The position numbers and the translations under genes were made by a program. This document shows, in pieces, positions 3,659 to 6,164 of a DNA stretch of 6,164 bases. Source of the DNA: Chloroflexota bacterium (GTDB lineage Bacteria > Chloroflexota > Anaerolineae > B4-G1); assembly GCA_003648085.1 (NCBI GenBank), contig QMOC01000166.1, forward strand, positions 1-6,164, given 5' to 3'. Within the stretch, counting starts at the first letter, position 1; the number at the start of each line of letters is the position of its first letter. The notes beneath the pieces were generated by a model that saw only the letters and a program-made list of their open reading frames with translations, was not told the origin of the DNA and made no database searches.

Positions 3659-4822
3659 ATGAAGATTCATGGCCTGAGCCTAGTCCTCGGTGCAAAAGGG
3701 GGTTGGAGGCCCGGCTTCAGCCGGGCAAGCCCCGATAAATCGGGTCCTCCGTCGCGTTTTGCACCGAAAATGAGCCTAATCATACTCGTCATCATTGCAA
3801 CCCTGATGCCCCTTTCCGTGGGAGCCCAATCTCCCAATACTTATACCTCTATCATTGTGACGGATGTTCTTTCCGGAGCCCCTGTCGTTGGCGGTACCTT
3901 CATCACCGATCTCCAGGTCTCCATCACCAACAGTGCCTCCCCCCAGGTTGGAGTGATGAGCGTCGAAATCTGGCTGCCCTTTGATTCAAGCGTCGTGACC
4001 GTAAGTGACTTTGACGGCAATCCGGCCAATGGCACTCAGGTCGAGATCAAGAACGGCTTCTTTGATGGGGATTTGACGATCGAGGCCAACGAAGTCATCA
4101 TTGGCGCGATGCCCTCTTCTGCTCCGCTTGAGTGTACCACTGCCGGTGCCTGTGTTCACGTGGCTGTCGGCCACACCAGCGGGAGCGGACCGGTGACCAA
4201 TAGGACGGAGACAGTGGCTACTATTACCTGGGCTGGGCTCGCGACCGGTTCGCCGGCCATTGGCATCGCGGTCGTGCCGCCTGGCGTCCCGCCCGGCTCC
4301 GTCCTCTCCGATCCCGCCGGAGAGCCCATTCCCATAAATAGCACTTCCGTGCCCACCATTATCGTGACGGATACCGGCGCGATCGAGGGCGTTGTGCAGC
4401 GCCAGGGGACACAAACCGGTCACACGGGCACAGATATTACCACCACTGCAGCGGGCGACAGAGTGGTGGCCACGGCCACGACAACCGCCGATGGTGGTTT
4501 CAGTCTGATAGTCCCGATGGGTAATACTTATACCATCAATGCCAGTTACCCCGGCTATCTTCAGTCACAAAAAGATTCGGTTCACATCGTGGGTACCACC
4601 GTGGACATCGGCCCGACGACGCTGGTGGGAGGCGACGTCAATGCCGACAATTGCATCAATATCCTCGACGTAGTATCCATCATCGGCAAGTTCGGCCGGA
4701 CCGGACTGCCTGCCAGTACCCCGGAGGACATCAACGACGATGGGATGATCAATATCCTCGATTTGACTATCGCGGCTGGTAATTTCACCCGCTGCGGCCC
4801 GACCCCCTGGGTTCTACAATAG
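3659..4822 (+). CDS. Secreted cohesin-like / carboxypeptidase-regulatory-like / dockerin type I protein
   Basis: An exported 387-residue protein of unknown target. The ATG (3659-3661) has AGGAGGGG 8 nt upstream. Residues 1-37 form an abnormally long basic n-region produced by an inserted palindromic element; the hydrophobic core is 38-54 (LIILVIIATLMPLSVGA) with likely cleavage after the Ala at residue 56. Residues about 60-236 look like a cohesin-type beta sandwich (VGVMSVEIWLPFDSSVVTV; VATITWAG; VLSDPAGEPIPI), matching the layout of both following genes. Residues 241-322 resemble a carboxypeptidase-regulatory-like domain (ADGGFSLIVPMG, YTINASYPGYL). Residues 324-379 are a dockerin with two calcium loops: D326, N328, D330, N334, D337 and D357, N359, D361, N365, D368. 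Cys332 and Cys379 could bridge its ends. No catalytic domain is visible, so a structural or adaptor role is more likely than an enzyme. The dockerin call is strong, the cohesin-like call moderate. Confidence 0.88.
   Translation: MKIHGLSLVLGAKGGWRPGFSRASPDKSGPPSRFAPKMSLIILVIIATLMPLSVGAQSPNTYTSIIVTDVLSGAPVVGGTFITDLQVSITNSASPQVGVMSVEIWLPFDSSVVTVSDFDGNPANGTQVEIKNGFFDGDLTIEANEVIIGAMPSSAPLECTTAGACVHVAVGHTSGSGPVTNRTETVATITWAGLATGSPAIGIAVVPPGVPPGSVLSDPAGEPIPINSTSVPTIIVTDTGAIEGVVQRQGTQTGHTGTDITTTAAGDRVVATATTTADGGFSLIVPMGNTYTINASYPGYLQSQKDSVHIVGTTVDIGPTTLVGGDVNADNCINILDVVSIIGKFGRTGLPASTPEDINDDGMINILDLTIAAGNFTRCGPTPWVLQ
3675..3781. mobile_element. Palindromic insertion element with 11-bp terminal inverted repeats and target-site duplication, inside a coding region
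   Basis: Outer arms TCGGTGCAAAA (3687-3697) and TTTTGCACCGA (3757-3767) are exact reverse complements. Inside them GGAGG (3705-3709) pairs with CCTCC (3746-3750), and two hairpins sit in the centre: GCCCGGCT/AGCCGGGC (3709-3726) and CCCGAT/ATCGGG (3731-3744). The whole folds as a two-armed clover. Direct repeats TGAGCCTAGTC (3675-3685) and TGAGCCTAATC (3771-3781) flank it and differ at one base. The repeat spacing is 96 bp, exactly 32 codons. No transposase fits in the element, so it would be a non-autonomous REP/MITE-like unit moved in trans, or comparable to the in-frame Rickettsia palindromic elements. The family name is unknown to me. Confidence 0.75.
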
Positions 4823-4836
4823 CATCTCTCTCTGAC

Positions 4837-4865
4837 TTGACAACCGGTTGCTGCCAGGCTACAAT
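4837..4865 (+). promoter_or_regulatory. Promoter of the cohesin gene pair
   Basis: TTGACA (4837-4842), a 17-nt spacer and TACAAT (4860-4865) match the housekeeping consensus at 11 of 12 positions. The start would be near 4872, after the TTG at 4848 and the GTG at 4866, so those upstream start codons of the cohesin frame can be excluded. No terminator hairpin is visible between the dockerin gene stop (4822) and this promoter, so readthrough may add to expression. Confidence 0.75.
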
Positions 4866-4947
4866 GTGGCTGCCAAGAGGGGTAGTGACGCTTCTCAACC
4901 TGGTTCAGATCATCGGGAACTTCGGTCTATGCAGCAATTGCGCTTGA
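4864..4947 (+). pseudogene. Possible dockerin C-terminal remnant overlapping the cohesin start
   Basis: In the frame starting at ATG 4864 the sequence reads MWLPRGVVTLLNLVQIIGNF, then GLCSNCA and a stop at 4945-4947. VVTLLNLVQIIGNFG has the pattern of a dockerin calcium-loop end and helix; compare INILDVVSIIGKFG and INILDLTIAAGNF in the gene upstream. NF-x-x-C also matches the upstream C-terminus (GNFTRC with GNFGLC). The preceding calcium-loop residues would lie in the next frame (NVAAKRG), implying a frameshift. It is best read as a decayed end of a former dockerin gene. A translated 27-residue peptide is unlikely because the ATG lies inside the promoter. Confidence 0.4.
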
Positions 4948-5558
4948 AACTCCATCGTCCTGCGTTAGTACTGCTCCTCTGCTGGGGTCTCATCGTCCAG
5001 GTTGCTGGATCCACGGCTGCTCAGGAGGCGAGAATATGGCTCGAGCCGACAATGCTGAACCTGGCTCCGGGCGACGTGGGAACACTGGACATCCGCGTGG
5101 AAAACGTCATTCAATTGGCCGGGGCCGAGGTATACCTGACCTTCGACCCGATATTACTCGAGGTGGTGGATACAGACCCCTCAGCAGAGGGGGCCCAGAT
5201 CGCCCATGGGGACTTTCTGAGCCCTGACTTCGTCGTGCGGAACATTGCCGATCCTGCTACCGGTACAGTGGACTACGCTATCGCTTGTATGCCGCTGGAT
5301 AAGGCGGTCAGCGGTAGTGGCGTGCTGGCTCATATCACCTTCCGGGCCCTGGCCGAGGGGGAAACCCTCGTCGCTATCCGTAGTGCCCTTTTGAGCGATG
5401 TGCAGGGTCAGCCCATTGCAATCGAAACCGATTCCGGCGTGGTCGTTATCAGACGCCCTGGCCCGTCTCCGGCGGTCTGGGCATTGATTGGGCTGGTTGC
5501 GGCCGCCGTCGCAGCCGGTTTTGTTGTGGTTATGTGGCGCACCGTCAAGACGCGCTGA
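4929..5558 (+). CDS. Membrane-anchored single-cohesin protein
   Basis: A 209-residue surface protein carrying one cohesin domain, the receptor module for dockerins. The signal peptide is MQQLRLKLHRP followed by the core ALVLLLCWGLIVQVAG, with likely cleavage near TAA-QE (residues 29-33). The cohesin covers about 36-175: LAPGDVGTLDIRVENV, GAEVYLTFDPILLEVVD (65-81), the central SPDFVVRNIADPATGTVDYAIA, GSGVLAHITFRAL (129-141) and LLSDVQGQPI (164-173). After RRPGPSP a transmembrane helix (about 182-203) ends in the basic tail RTVKTR, so the cohesin faces outward. There is no LPXTG. I chose ATG 4929 because it gives a normal signal peptide and lies after the predicted transcript start; the longer reading from TTG 4848 overlaps the promoter. 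The ribosome site is poor. The next gene starts 31 bp later and is a paralogue. Confidence 0.82.
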   Translation: MQQLRLKLHRPALVLLLCWGLIVQVAGSTAAQEARIWLEPTMLNLAPGDVGTLDIRVENVIQLAGAEVYLTFDPILLEVVDTDPSAEGAQIAHGDFLSPDFVVRNIADPATGTVDYAIACMPLDKAVSGSGVLAHITFRALAEGETLVAIRSALLSDVQGQPIAIETDSGVVVIRRPGPSPAVWALIGLVAAAVAAGFVVVMWRTVKTR

Positions 5559-5589
5559 CTGACCCACTATTAGAGAGAGGGGAGGAACG

Positions 5590-6164
5590 ATGAAAAAGCA
5601 ATTTCCAACGTTGCCGCACTGCCGGATTGGCCTGGCTTTATTGGTGGCTCTGCTGCTCTCCGTCCCTGTTGGCTACGGGCTGGCCCAGGGTACAATGGTG
5701 GTCGTTGACCCACCGAGCAGCGAGATAACCGTGGGTGCCATGACGACGGTGAACATCCGCGTCGAAAATGTGACCGACCTGTACGGTGCTGAAGTGCACT
5801 TGACCTTCGACCCGGCGTTGCTGGAGGTGATAGATGCCGATCCGGGCACGGCCGGTGTGCAGATCGAGCCCGGTCCGCTCCTGAGCCCTGACTTCACGGC
5901 GCAGAATGCGGTTGATCAGGCCGCCGGGAAGATTGATTTCGCCATCGCTCAAATGCCACCCCACGATCCGGTAAGCGGCAGTGGTGTATTGGCCATAGTT
6001 ACCTTCCAGGGGAAAGCGGCCGGGACTTCCGCCATTGACTTCGCCAACGTCATCCTGTCCGATCGTGATGGTCAGCCCTTCAGCGCCGGTACTCAGGGCG
6101 GGAGCATCACCGTCACGAGTGAGGAGACCCCGACGGCCACCCCTACACCCGGTACCCCCACACC
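5590..6164 (+). CDS. Secreted cohesin-domain protein with Thr/Pro linker, 3' end outside window
   Basis: 191 codons are visible and the frame is open at the edge. ATG 5590 has a strong GGGGAGGAACG ribosome site. The signal peptide is MKKQFPTLPHCRI plus the core GLALLVALLLSVPVGYGLA, with cleavage likely at LAQ-G (residues 31-34). A cohesin domain spans about 37-176: ITVGAMTTVNIRVENV, GAEVHLTFDPALLEVIDADP (66-85), LLSPDF, KIDFAIAQMP, GSGVLAIVTF and ILSDRDGQPF. It is followed by SEETPTATPTPGTPT, the start of a Thr/Pro-rich linker typical of extracellular proteins. It is clearly a tandem duplicate of the preceding gene, sharing the blocks TFDP, LLEV, SGSGVLA and LSD-x-x-GQP. The preceding gap of 31 bp shows no terminator or promoter, so the pair should be one transcript. 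What follows the linker (another cohesin, an anchor or an enzyme) cannot be seen. Confidence 0.85.
   Translation, partial: MKKQFPTLPHCRIGLALLVALLLSVPVGYGLAQGTMVVVDPPSSEITVGAMTTVNIRVENVTDLYGAEVHLTFDPALLEVIDADPGTAGVQIEPGPLLSPDFTAQNAVDQAAGKIDFAIAQMPPHDPVSGSGVLAIVTFQGKAAGTSAIDFANVILSDRDGQPFSAGTQGGSITVTSEETPTATPTPGTPT

Noticed and set aside
3442..3738. 98-codon plus-strand frame upstream of and into the dockerin gene
   Set aside because: It runs through the hairpin cluster, the promoter and the inserted element, overlaps the real gene in another frame and shows no domain.
4848..4928. Upstream TTG start for the anchored cohesin, adding 27 residues
   Set aside because: It lies within the promoter spacer and gives a polar extension before the signal peptide. 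The ATG at 4929 gives a normal exported protein.

Overview
The window looks like part of a bacterial chromosome with fairly high GC and TTGACA / TATAAT-type promoters. The best guess is a member of the Chloroflexota (Anaerolineae-like). That guess rests on secreted cohesin and dockerin proteins, a Thr/Pro-rich 'TPTATPTPGTPT' linker and a pyruvate-kinase C-terminal-like gene remnant. It is an inference from family knowledge, since no marker gene fixes the taxonomy.

Left part (1-2382): exonuclease VII genes on the minus strand, xseA (1117-2382) and the 5' end of xseB (1-147, running off the edge). They are not adjacent. Between them lie a decayed minus-strand gene (830-1120, pyruvate-kinase C-terminal-domain-like, with an in-frame TGA) and a complete plus-strand toxin-antitoxin pair of ribbon-helix-helix antitoxin and MazF/PemK toxin (214-833), read opposite to the xse genes. 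The TA pair has its own near-consensus promoter. xseA has a near-consensus promoter so close to its ATG that the mRNA should be leaderless or almost so.

Middle (2498-3386): a minus-strand unit consisting of a strong promoter, tRNA-Lys(TTT), a perfect 9-bp hairpin, a DUF456 membrane protein and a small two-helix membrane protein. The interval 3387-3658 has no credible protein gene; it carries a cluster of REP-like hairpins and the promoter and leader of the next gene.

Right part (3659-6164): three exported proteins on the plus strand that appear to form a cohesin-dockerin surface system. The first has a cohesin-like domain, a carboxypeptidase-regulatory-like domain and a C-terminal type I dockerin with two intact calcium loops. 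The second is a single cohesin domain tethered by a C-terminal membrane helix. The third is a paralogous cohesin followed by a Thr/Pro linker and cut by the window edge. The second and third are likely co-transcribed from a near-consensus promoter at 4837-4865. Dockerins bind cohesins, so the dockerin protein may be held at the cell surface by one of the two neighbours.

The most striking observation is an ~85-bp palindromic element (3686-3770) inserted in frame in the signal peptide of the dockerin protein. It is flanked by a 10/11-bp direct repeat that looks like a target-site duplication. Removing one repeat copy plus the element restores a textbook signal peptide. A second decay trace, a dockerin-like fragment in another frame, lies under the start of the cohesin gene.
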